22,121 nt of DNA, taken from the IMG/VR virus record IMGVR_UViG_3300031578_003737, positions 1 to 22,121 of that record; one strand, given 5' to 3'. The DNA is from a virus. Under the pieces are notes generated by a model that saw only the letters and a list, made by a program, of their open reading frames with translations, was not told the DNA's origin and searched no databases. This document shows, piece by piece, positions 13,628 to 20,732 of the stretch (positions are counted from its first letter, which is position 1; each line of letters begins with the position of its first letter). The position numbers and the translations under genes were made by a program.

Positions 13628-14481
13628 CAAGTATTTGCGTCGTGATGGCAGTACACAATCGTATAGACAGTGTGCACTGTGCTCTCCATTCATGGGCATT
13701 GCAAACACGCAAGGGCTTTTCTGTAGTTGTTGCAGATGATGCAAGCACCGAGGACATGTGTGGGTTAGTTAAAGAATACATGGGTGCACTAAATGTATTT
13801 TATGTCTCTACTGGAGGCTCTGTGCCTCGCACTGTTCCAGTGGCGCTGAATGTAGGTACAAAAGCAGTGCCTTTAGAAACGACACATCTTTGGTACACAG
13901 ATGGCGACATCATCTTCAATAGTAAAGCTATGCAGGTGGCCTACGAACACATTGCGCTGCATCCTAATAGAGTCATAACTGGTCGGTATGATTGGATGCC
14001 ACCCATGATCTTTTCACCACAAGATTTGGAACGGGACTTTCAAGGGTTTGTAGATTGCAGATTCCCGCGTAGGGATGTTGATGCTGCTCATATAGTGCGA
14101 CGTGTGGATCATCGAACAGGAAGTCGTGTACCAAACTGGTTCCAACATCAACTTCTCGACTCTTGCAGGCCCATTCTAGGAGCCAACGTAATCATGCCGG
14201 TGCAAGCATGGTATGACATTGGCGGTTGGGACGAGCACATTCCTGGCGCAAATGCAAATGATTGCGACTTTGGTTGGTGTTTAACTGATGCGGGTTATCA
14301 TCTACTGACTTGTGAGTGCATCATAGGCTATCATCAGTGGCATCCGAGAGACATCAAAACGCTGGAACTCTTTAAGGTATCCTTGCCGTATATCTTTCGT
14401 AAGCATGGTGAGGAAGTTCCTGACCAGTGGAAGCCCTATGATACATTTAAGGAAAAGAATTGTGGCCAAGTTCACCTATGA
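13624..14481 (+). CDS. GT2-family glycosyltransferase C
   Basis: A 285-residue GT-A transferase. The ATG at 13624 (MTSICVVMAVHNRIDSVHCA) is preferred over an upstream start because it lies in an ATGA overlap with gene B, has GGGGAAA upstream, and begins exactly where the paralogue does. VVVADDAS (34-41) and TDGDII (92-97) supply donor and metal binding. GGWDEHIPGANANDCDFGW in the C-terminal half corresponds to the acceptor region of gene B, with NDCDF replacing QDCEL. A long overlap with the next frame is avoided if that gene starts at 14462. Its function is probably related to B but on a different acceptor or linkage. Confidence 0.88.
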   Translation: MTSICVVMAVHNRIDSVHCALHSWALQTRKGFSVVVADDASTEDMCGLVKEYMGALNVFYVSTGGSVPRTVPVALNVGTKAVPLETTHLWYTDGDIIFNSKAMQVAYEHIALHPNRVITGRYDWMPPMIFSPQDLERDFQGFVDCRFPRRDVDAAHIVRRVDHRTGSRVPNWFQHQLLDSCRPILGANVIMPVQAWYDIGGWDEHIPGANANDCDFGWCLTDAGYHLLTCECIIGYHQWHPRDIKTLELFKVSLPYIFRKHGEEVPDQWKPYDTFKEKNCGQVHL

Positions 14482-15463
14482 TGGTGTACAAATAGAAGTC
14501 TCTGAACCTAGACGCTGGCCTATCGAGTGGATTACATTTAGGTGTCATCCATGTACCGATTGGTTTGGTGTAGGACAGTATATGAGTGGAGAACTTCCCG
14601 AAGCTCCAATTGTTATTTGTAAGGATTCCTTTGTTGTGTTGGATGGTTGGCATAGATTGGCAGCAGCATGGCGATTGGGTCATCATTATATTATGGTACA
14701 ATTTGCAGACTTTCATCTCGGAGGTGCTCAAGATCGCTGTCACATAGATAAGGTGAATTGGATGGAAACGTTGCGTCCGTGGGTTGATCTCGAATGTATC
14801 TCAGGAAGCTATCATAGAAAAGATTTTGATGTTACCTCGTTTGCTGAGGTAGTTGCTTCACTTAAGCAAGCAGGCGACATTCATATGCCAGTAGCACGAT
14901 GGTGGGAACATACAAGGGCGGTTGTCTGCTTGGGCGTATTAGTCGGTCGGCGCATCTTAGATGTAGGGACAAGAGAAAGTATTATTCCAGCTTATCTTGC
15001 GGACAGGGGTGCTTACGTTGTGGCTACGGATTTGAACGTAAAGCAAATAGCGTTGCACCCTAACGTTGAGATCACACAGGCAGATGCAACGGCGTTGCAG
15101 TTTGAGGATGCCAGTTTCGATCATGTTCTTTGCACTGCTTGCATAAAACACATCACCAATGATACATTAGCAGTATCTGAGATGTTGAGGGTGTTAAAAC
15201 CTCGCGGACTATTGGCATTGTCATTCGATTTTGGACAAGAATATGCAGAGTATCCTAGTGAGGCTACAGGACGGCGCATCTACAATAAGGCAGCCGTTTA
15301 TACACGTCTTATTGATCCGTTCCGAGATGTGGCTATGTTGTGTGAGCCTGCCGACTTTGACCGCAATGATTGGAATGACTGGCCAATCGAAAACCAAGCG
15401 CCCTCTGTCTTTAGGAAAGGCGTAAACGTGCAAGTAGCATTTGTGCTGATGAGGAAACGATGA
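14462..15463 (+). CDS. ParB-like domain fused to SAM-dependent methyltransferase
   Basis: A 333-residue two-domain protein. The GTG at 14462 is chosen because AAGGA lies about eight bases upstream; the frame is open from 14405, deeper in the previous gene. The N-terminal domain (about 1-90) has PIVICKDSFVVLDGWHRLAAAWRLG, the ParB/sulfiredoxin-type D-G-x-H-R motif at Asp61-Arg65. ParB-fold proteins bind nucleotides such as CTP. The C-terminal domain (about 160-260) is a class I methyltransferase: ILDVGTRES (165-173), VATDLN (187-192), ADATALQF (207-214) and VLCTACIKHI. The expected Gly-x-Gly after DVG is altered to GTRES, seen in some sugar-cluster methyltransferases. It probably methylates a sugar or glycan; the ParB-like part may sense or process a nucleotide. 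Confidence 0.82.
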   Translation: MAKFTYDGVQIEVSEPRRWPIEWITFRCHPCTDWFGVGQYMSGELPEAPIVICKDSFVVLDGWHRLAAAWRLGHHYIMVQFADFHLGGAQDRCHIDKVNWMETLRPWVDLECISGSYHRKDFDVTSFAEVVASLKQAGDIHMPVARWWEHTRAVVCLGVLVGRRILDVGTRESIIPAYLADRGAYVVATDLNVKQIALHPNVEITQADATALQFEDASFDHVLCTACIKHITNDTLAVSEMLRVLKPRGLLALSFDFGQEYAEYPSEATGRRIYNKAAVYTRLIDPFRDVAMLCEPADFDRNDWNDWPIENQAPSVFRKGVNVQVAFVLMRKR

Positions 15464-16512
15464 AAATAGCATTCGTGTACACCAAGGGGCGACCAGGAAG
15501 TTGGGCAGATCAAACTTTTGACTTGCAGGACTTTGGTGGTTCTGAAGGAAGCATGATTCGGTTTGCACAGGAATTTGTTGGTCTTGGCCATGAGGTAACG
15601 ATTTACACTTCAGGGGCCAAAGCACAGCGACACGCTGGTGTTGAGTGGCACGACTTTGTTGGTGGTATATGCTATGACCAGACTTTTGACGTGGTTATTT
15701 CTGTGCGATTTCCTGTTGCCTTTGCTGCTGAGGCTGAACTTGGTGCGTTGTTTTGCACAGACCCAGAAATACCAGAGTTGCAACGTTGGGTTGCACGCGG
15801 AGACATAAATCTGGTCATCGTCATCAGTGAGTACCAGAAGCGCCTGTTTCAGTCGCAACACCCAATAGATGAGAAGCTATATCTCGTTAGTAATGCAGGT
15901 GTGGTTTACGCAGACTATGTTGGTAAGAACATCTCTAAGGTGCCAGGAAGATGTATCTACTGTAGTGTAGCAGATCGTGGTTTGGAACACTTGGTATCAA
16001 TATGGCCAAAGATTCGTAGGGAAGTTCCTTGGGCAACGTTGCATATTACTGGAGGTTATTCTTTGTGGGGCTTAGATATACCACTACAAAAACAGCCTGT
16101 CCTTCGTCAGATGTTAGCGTTAGAGGGTGTGACTTATTTGGGGGTTATTTCTCGTGAGAAGCTAATTGAGGCACAATTGCAGAGTCAGGTGTTGCTACTT
16201 CCAGGGAAAGAGCTCTCTCCAGAAATGTGTTGTATGGCTGCTATGGAGTGTGCGGCAGCAGGTAATGTTTTGATAGTTGGTGACATAGCGGCTCTTCCTG
16301 AGCGTGTCATCGAGGGAGAGACTGGTTATGCTGTTAAGCATGAGGGTGATTGGCAGACAGTTTTTGCACAAAAGGCAATAGTGGCACTTACCAGTCCTCG
16401 CTTACAAGAAATGCAAGCACTAGCTCGTGCAGGCGAGTGTGCACATGATTATTCAGTATTGGCTCCTGAGTGGATAACACGCTTCGAGGAAGAGATAAAT
16501 GCACGCAGGTAA
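15460..16512 (+). CDS. GT4-type (GT-B fold) glycosyltransferase
   Basis: A 350-residue protein with a GAGGAAA ribosome site and an ATGA overlap with the upstream gene. KIAFVYTKGR starts the first Rossmann domain, and DFGGSEGSMIRFAQEFVGLGHEVTIYTSG is the family's Gly-rich acceptor loop followed by the typical 'LxxxGHEVTIYT' strand. CSVADRGLEHLVSIWPKI begins the second, donor-binding domain. LLLPGKELSPEMCCMAAMECAAAGNVLIVGD carries the E-x7-E-like nucleotide-sugar motif of GT4 enzymes. It should work as a cytoplasmic retaining transferase. It differs in fold from the three GT2 enzymes, so the cassette builds at least two kinds of linkage. Donor unknown. Confidence 0.88.
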   Translation: MKIAFVYTKGRPGSWADQTFDLQDFGGSEGSMIRFAQEFVGLGHEVTIYTSGAKAQRHAGVEWHDFVGGICYDQTFDVVISVRFPVAFAAEAELGALFCTDPEIPELQRWVARGDINLVIVISEYQKRLFQSQHPIDEKLYLVSNAGVVYADYVGKNISKVPGRCIYCSVADRGLEHLVSIWPKIRREVPWATLHITGGYSLWGLDIPLQKQPVLRQMLALEGVTYLGVISREKLIEAQLQSQVLLLPGKELSPEMCCMAAMECAAAGNVLIVGDIAALPERVIEGETGYAVKHEGDWQTVFAQKAIVALTSPRLQEMQALARAGECAHDYSVLAPEWITRFEEEINARR

Positions 16513-17038
16513 GAATGTCACTATCTATGAGTTGGCAAAACTGGTGTATCCTGAAAACGTCACGCTTGGGCACCACGTCATCATAGACGATTTCGTTTTC
16601 ATCGTGGCTAAACTGCCATCTGAGATTGGCAGCTATGTTCACATAGCTTCGTTCACCTCCATCACTGGAGGTGGGAGTTTTAACATAGGAGACTACAGTA
16701 CGCTATCCAGTGGTGTTCGCATATTTACTGGGACAGAAAACGTTAACGGGGACAGTTTGCTAGGCGCAGCAATTCCAGCGCCGTATCGAAAAGCAATCCG
16801 TTCGCACGTACAGATTGGAAAGCATTGTATGGTGGGTGCCAACACTGTTGTTCTGCCAGGCGTGGTTATTCCTGATGGTACAGTGGTTGGAGCGATGTCT
16901 CTAGTATTGCAAGATACGACCTTAGAATCTTGGAGCATTTACGCTGGATGTCCTGTACGAAAACTCAGAGGGCGATCTAGTATGATGATACTTGCACTAG
17001 AAGCAAAGTTGCGTGCAGACGAAGGAGCGGCGACGTGA
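16499..17038 (+). CDS. Hexapeptide-repeat acyltransferase (acetyltransferase)
   Basis: A 179-residue left-handed beta-helix protein. Hexapeptide rungs run from about residue 22 to 140: VTLGHHVIIDDFVFI, IGSYVHIASFTSITGG, FNIGDYSTLSSGVRI, VQIGKHCMVGANTVVLPGVV and IPDGTVVGAMSLV. His48 in VHIASF is in the usual catalytic-His position, and SIYAGCPVRKLRGR is the typical exit of sugar O- or N-acetyltransferases. The family transfers acetyl from acetyl-CoA, usually as a trimer. GAGGAAGAG precedes the ATG, and the gene overlaps both neighbours (14 and 4 bases). It sits next to a sugar aminotransferase, so N-acetylation of an amino sugar (as by FdtC/QdtC/WbbJ-type enzymes) is likely, though O-acetylation is possible. 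Confidence 0.9.
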   Translation: MHAGKNVTIYELAKLVYPENVTLGHHVIIDDFVFIVAKLPSEIGSYVHIASFTSITGGGSFNIGDYSTLSSGVRIFTGTENVNGDSLLGAAIPAPYRKAIRSHVQIGKHCMVGANTVVLPGVVIPDGTVVGAMSLVLQDTTLESWSIYAGCPVRKLRGRSSMMILALEAKLRADEGAAT

Positions 17039-18198
17039 AACTTGCGATATTTGGGGCAAAGCCAGCATTTAGCACTCCGTTGCACGTTGGTAGGCCCAAC
17101 CTTGCTGCGTCTACAAAACTTCTTTCTGCCTTTGAGAAGATACTTGATAGCAAATGGCTCACGAACGACGGTTGTTGGGTTCGTTCACTTGAAGGTGAAA
17201 TAGGGCAATACTTGAACGTAAAACATTGCATAGCTGTGGCAAACGGAACGCTAGGATTGGAGATAGCAGCTAAAGCCCTTATGCCTGAATGCGGTGAGGT
17301 CATTGTACCTTCGTTCACATTCGCTGCGACCCCACACGCATTGGCGTGGCAGGGATATAAGCCTGTTTTTGCAGACATCAATATGAGCACTCATGTTCTT
17401 GATCCCAATGATGTGGAAGCGAAAATCACTGACCGTACTATTGGCATTCTCGGTGTACACACTTGGGGTACTCCATGTGCTGTAGATGCGTTAACTGTAA
17501 TAGCGAAAAAGCACGGCTTGAAGCTCTTTTTTGACTCTGCTCATGCGTTTAGTTGTAGTAGTATGTACGATGGTAGAAGTTCTGGAAGTTTTGGTTGTTG
17601 TGAAGTATTCTCATTTCACGCCACGAAGTTTTTCAACACAGTTGAGGGTGGTGCAATTACCACCAATGATGCTAGATTAGCTCAAAGGTTTAGAGAATTG
17701 CGGAACTTTGGGTTTGTTGGAGACGGTACGCACGAGGCATCCGATATTGGTATTAATGCCAAAATGAGTGAACTCCATGCTGCTGTGGGTGTGATAAACT
17801 TGGTGGAGATTGGGTCGTTTGTTACCCGCAATTTTGTGAACTATGCTGGATATATGCACGGTCTACAACATCCAAATCTGTGTGTCTATCCACATGAAGG
17901 TGGGAACTATCAATATGTGGTTATTGAACTGTTGAAAGGGGCACTGTCGGCAGACGTTTTAACTAAAGTGTTGCGTGCTGAGAATGTTCTAGCGAGACGC
18001 TATTTTTCACCGCCATGTCACAAGATGGTTCCATACAACCAGGAGGCGCATTTTCTACCAATAACTGATGTCGTCTCGGACAGGGTTTTTGTCCTACCAA
18101 CCGGCATGTCAGTGGGGCAGCAGGATGTAGACAAAATCTGCGAGCTAATTCTATATTGTGTTGACAATGCAGAGGCGATTATGGAGAAAGTAACATGA
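17035..18198 (+). CDS. DegT/DnrJ/EryC1-family PLP sugar aminotransferase
   Basis: A 387-residue aminotransferase starting at a GTG with AAGGAG upstream. GRPNLAAS is the family's N-terminal entry, ANGTLGLEIAAKALM (70-84) binds PLP phosphate, and FFDSAHAFS (165-173; Asp167, His170) contacts the pyridine nitrogen. FSFHATKFFNTVEGGAI (192-208) holds the Schiff-base Lys198, and GINAKMSELHAA (239-250) contacts the sugar nucleotide. The enzymes transfer an amino group from glutamate to a keto sugar nucleotide (3- or 4-position). No gene for the keto sugar intermediate is present, so the host must supply it. Together with the acyltransferase it could make an N-acetylated dideoxy amino sugar for the transferases. 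The stop overlaps the portal gene (ATGA). Confidence 0.92.
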   Translation: MKLAIFGAKPAFSTPLHVGRPNLAASTKLLSAFEKILDSKWLTNDGCWVRSLEGEIGQYLNVKHCIAVANGTLGLEIAAKALMPECGEVIVPSFTFAATPHALAWQGYKPVFADINMSTHVLDPNDVEAKITDRTIGILGVHTWGTPCAVDALTVIAKKHGLKLFFDSAHAFSCSSMYDGRSSGSFGCCEVFSFHATKFFNTVEGGAITTNDARLAQRFRELRNFGFVGDGTHEASDIGINAKMSELHAAVGVINLVEIGSFVTRNFVNYAGYMHGLQHPNLCVYPHEGGNYQYVVIELLKGALSADVLTKVLRAENVLARRYFSPPCHKMVPYNQEAHFLPITDVVSDRVFVLPTGMSVGQQDVDKICELILYCVDNAEAIMEKVT

Positions 18199-19619
18199 CA
18201 GATACACCTAAAAGGTCAGGTTTTATTGGTCGGGTTCTTGCAAAGATTCGTACAATGCTTAGTACACCACTTGTACCTGAGACTCAGCCGACTTCCGCTA
18301 TCGGCGTTGTAGAAGACAACCTGGATATGCTCTCGAATCTTTTCTTCAATATCTCGACCAAGCGCGTGAATGTGTACATAGATACTGAGGAAATGGATGA
18401 AACCGTTGACGAGGTAACTTCAGCACTTGATATTCTGGCTGACAATGCTGTTAACTCGGAGCAAGGTGCTGGTCAATCTTTCATCCTTCACTATGTCGGC
18501 GTGCCTGAAGCTCTAGTGAATAACATAGAGCAAATGCTGGCACGCACTAGGTGGGCAGATAAAGCCTACTCGTTTGCTAGGCAGACTCTCAAATACGGTG
18601 ACTGTTTTGTTCAGTTTGTCTTTGACAAACAATTCAATATTGTGCGCCTTATGGATATGCCTGCAAGCACTATGAGGCGAAATGAGGACAAACAGGGTTT
18701 GCTGCTGAATGGTAGTAAGCAGGGTGAATTTGCATTTGAGCAGTATGTCAATGCCGGTATGCAGTTTGTCGCTGGCTTTTATCCGTGGCAGATGGAACAT
18801 ATGCGATGGAATCGCGTTGGGGGTAGCAAGTATGGAACTTCGCTGCTCTTCACAGCACGTACAGCATGGAAAAAGTTGCAGGCAATGGAGGAAGCATTAG
18901 TAATTAACTGGCTTACTCGCGCCTTCGCTCGCTTACTATTTATCATTGACACCAGTGGTAAAGGGCCGATGGAATCCCTGCAAGCTATAGAAGACTTTAA
19001 ACACACGCTGAGGACGCGTGATGTCGCTACTGATACAAAAGGCACGGAGCAACTATCAGTGGTCAAAGATGTCTACATTGCTAAGTCGTATCGTGAAATG
19101 GGAGGTCGTGTTCAGGAGGGTTTGACAGACGTTAAGGTACTAGATACCAGCAACACAGGATTCTGGAACTTGTCAGCAATTGAGTATTACCAGAACAAGA
19201 TCATCACGTCACTGAAAGTTCCAAAGGCACACCTTGGCATAGAGCGTGACATCAATGCTAAGGCTACCTTGCAGCAACAGGATCGTAGATTTGCACGCAC
19301 CGTCAGGCGTGTGCAATCAATGTTGAGCATGTCGATAGAGCATACCATTGATCTGCAATTGCTAATGTGGGGACTTGATCCTAACAGTGTGGAATACAAA
19401 ATTGTGTGGCCGGCCCCTAGTTGGGAAGATGAACAGGAGAAGAGTGTCACCACGAAGAACTATGTTGATGCTGCTGCGGTAGCACTGAAGTTGGGTATCG
19501 TAGACCACACTTACATTCGTAGTAATTGGTTGGGTATGTCGCAGAAGGAGCTTAGGGAAATGAGTGGGTTGGAAAAAGATGTTGAGCCAGAAGCAGGGCC
19601 GAGGTCGAACGCTGATTAG
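18195..19619 (+). CDS. Portal protein (T4 gp20-like)
   Basis: A 474-residue portal of the T4 gp20-like family. KYGDCFVQFVFDKQFNIVRL (133-152) is the wing/stem region, WNRVGGSKYGTSLL (205-218) the conserved core, and YYQNKIITSLKVPKAHLG (about 335-352) the 'xYFxxKLxxALxVP' family signature. This is followed by the basic RRFARTVRRVQ helix. The protein forms the dodecameric channel for packaging and the head-tail joint. The C-terminus (SNWLGMSQKELREMSGLEKD...) is repeated in divergent form at the end of the next gene. It starts in an ATGA overlap with the aminotransferase and is separated from TerL by the sugar cassette. Confidence 0.93.
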   Translation: MTDTPKRSGFIGRVLAKIRTMLSTPLVPETQPTSAIGVVEDNLDMLSNLFFNISTKRVNVYIDTEEMDETVDEVTSALDILADNAVNSEQGAGQSFILHYVGVPEALVNNIEQMLARTRWADKAYSFARQTLKYGDCFVQFVFDKQFNIVRLMDMPASTMRRNEDKQGLLLNGSKQGEFAFEQYVNAGMQFVAGFYPWQMEHMRWNRVGGSKYGTSLLFTARTAWKKLQAMEEALVINWLTRAFARLLFIIDTSGKGPMESLQAIEDFKHTLRTRDVATDTKGTEQLSVVKDVYIAKSYREMGGRVQEGLTDVKVLDTSNTGFWNLSAIEYYQNKIITSLKVPKAHLGIERDINAKATLQQQDRRFARTVRRVQSMLSMSIEHTIDLQLLMWGLDPNSVEYKIVWPAPSWEDEQEKSVTTKNYVDAAAVALKLGIVDHTYIRSNWLGMSQKELREMSGLEKDVEPEAGPRSNAD

Positions 19620-19633
19620 TGAGGGATTTTGTT

Positions 19634-20497
19634 ATGCCAGCGATGGTCAACGAAATGGGTAATCGCTACGAAAGATTGACGGTGCTGGAACGCACTCAAA
19701 ACAACAGACATGGAGCAGCACAGTGGTTATGCAGATGTGATTGTGGAGAGTTAACCACTGCGCTTGGTAGTAGTCTCCGTTTTGGGAGGACGAAAAGTTG
19801 TGGATGTTTACACAAGGAAGCTGTGAGGCGTGTGGGCGTGTCCAACGTTGTTAATCGTGAAGGTCATAAATATGGCAGGTGGACTGTCATTAAAAGGTGT
19901 GGTTCTAATGGAAGTGGGCAGGCGGCTTGGTTGTGCAAATGTGACTGTGGAAAGGAGGGTGTCGTTACAGGTACTAACCTTCAATCAGGAACTTCTAAGA
20001 GCTGTGGATGTTTGCGGAGGGAAATTGTAAGAAGGTTACACACTTTACCTGAAGGCGAAGCAGCTTTTAACGCAGTTGTTAGTGTAATGGAGGGTAGTGC
20101 TAGGGTACGCGGTTACGAATGGCAGCTAACAAAAGAGCAAATTCGTTACCTTACCAAACAATCGTGTCATTATTGTGGGGATGCTCCATCACAGGTTTAT
20201 AAAAACCCACGGGTAAATGGTAATTATGTCTACAACGGCCTAGACCGCGTTGACAACGACAAGGGTTATACAACTGATAATGTTGTGTCTTGTTGCTTTG
20301 TGTGTAATCGCGCAAAAAGCGTGATGACTTTGAAAGAGTTTAGATCGTGGGCCTTTAGGCTTTGTGAACACCTTGCTGGTTGTACGAGCTGGATGGACAT
20401 GAGTCAAAAACAATTGAAAGAGCTTGAGGGAATAGAGAAGAACATAAAACCAGAACCGGAATCGGAACCAGAACCAGAATCAGACAACAAAGAGTGA
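19634..20497 (+). CDS. HNH homing-type endonuclease 2, carrying a portal-like C-terminal tail
   Basis: A 287-residue paralogue of the 11404-11964 endonuclease. The ATG at 19634 is chosen over an upstream GTG because GAGGGA lies seven bases before it and the protein then starts MPAMVNEMGNRYERLTVL, like MPKFVDETGNHYGRLTVL in its paralogue. It has two copies of the CxCDCG/SCGC zinc module (residues 10-60 and 80-126) where the paralogue has one. The HNH core follows: CHYCG, LDRVDNDKGY and NVVSCCFVCNRAK. About 37 residues after the point where the paralogue ends resemble the portal C-terminus (SWMDMSQKQLKELEGIEK versus NWLGMSQKELREMSGLEK), followed by an acidic Pro/Glu/Ser run. That tail is probably a leftover of an interrupted portal gene. 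Confidence 0.9.
   Translation: MPAMVNEMGNRYERLTVLERTQNNRHGAAQWLCRCDCGELTTALGSSLRFGRTKSCGCLHKEAVRRVGVSNVVNREGHKYGRWTVIKRCGSNGSGQAAWLCKCDCGKEGVVTGTNLQSGTSKSCGCLRREIVRRLHTLPEGEAAFNAVVSVMEGSARVRGYEWQLTKEQIRYLTKQSCHYCGDAPSQVYKNPRVNGNYVYNGLDRVDNDKGYTTDNVVSCCFVCNRAKSVMTLKEFRSWAFRLCEHLAGCTSWMDMSQKQLKELEGIEKNIKPEPESEPEPESDNKE
20384..20497 (+). repeat. Divergent copy of portal C-terminal coding sequence
   Basis: This segment encodes SWMDMSQKQLKELEGIEKNI plus an acidic tail, resembling the portal end encoded at 19521-19619. The DNA copies are clearly diverged. The extra segment starts where the paralogous HNH protein stops, marking a probable insertion junction. Confidence 0.72.
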
Positions 20498-20505
20498 GGT
20501 GAAAC

Positions 20506-20721
20506 ATGTTTATCAGTAAGAAGCAGTGGTTAGAGTTGTGGCAAGAGATACGTGGACAGGGCAGACACATTACGACACTTAACGAAGAGATGGGTGCTGT
20601 ACAAGAGCACACCAAGTACATACCAGTGATGCGTAACAATATCAAGTGGCTTATGTGGTTAGTTTGTGCAATCTTTCTAGCAGTTCTCGCTGGTCTGCTT
20701 AAACAGTTCTTTGGGATATAG
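20506..20721 (+). CDS. Small XhlA-like membrane protein
   Basis: A 71-residue protein with one transmembrane segment at about residues 48-66 (WLMWLVCAIFLAVLAGLL). It has a charged, helical N-terminal half (KQWLELWQEIRGQGRHITTL) and the phrase NNIKWLMWLVCAIF before the membrane. This layout, a heptad-like soluble helix then 'NIKWLxR/W' and a single membrane helix, resembles the hemolysin XhlA family of phage lysis or membrane-attached proteins. It is only an architectural match. AGGTGAAAC lies before the ATG. It sits between HNH endonuclease 2 and the prohead protease, an unusual position for a lysis gene, so a different membrane role during assembly is possible. Confidence 0.65.
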   Translation: MFISKKQWLELWQEIRGQGRHITTLNEEMGAVQEHTKYIPVMRNNIKWLMWLVCAIFLAVLAGLLKQFFGI

Positions 20722-20732
20722 GAGGTATTGTA

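Noticed and set aside
14405-14461. Upstream ATG start for the ParB-like/methyltransferase gene
   Set aside because: It lacks a ribosome site and lies deep in the previous gene; the GTG at 14462 has AAGGA upstream.
19521-20497. Group I intron or intein splitting the portal gene
   Set aside because: The portal has its own complete end and stop codon, the HNH frame fills almost all the insert with no room for an intron core, and no intein splice motifs are seen.
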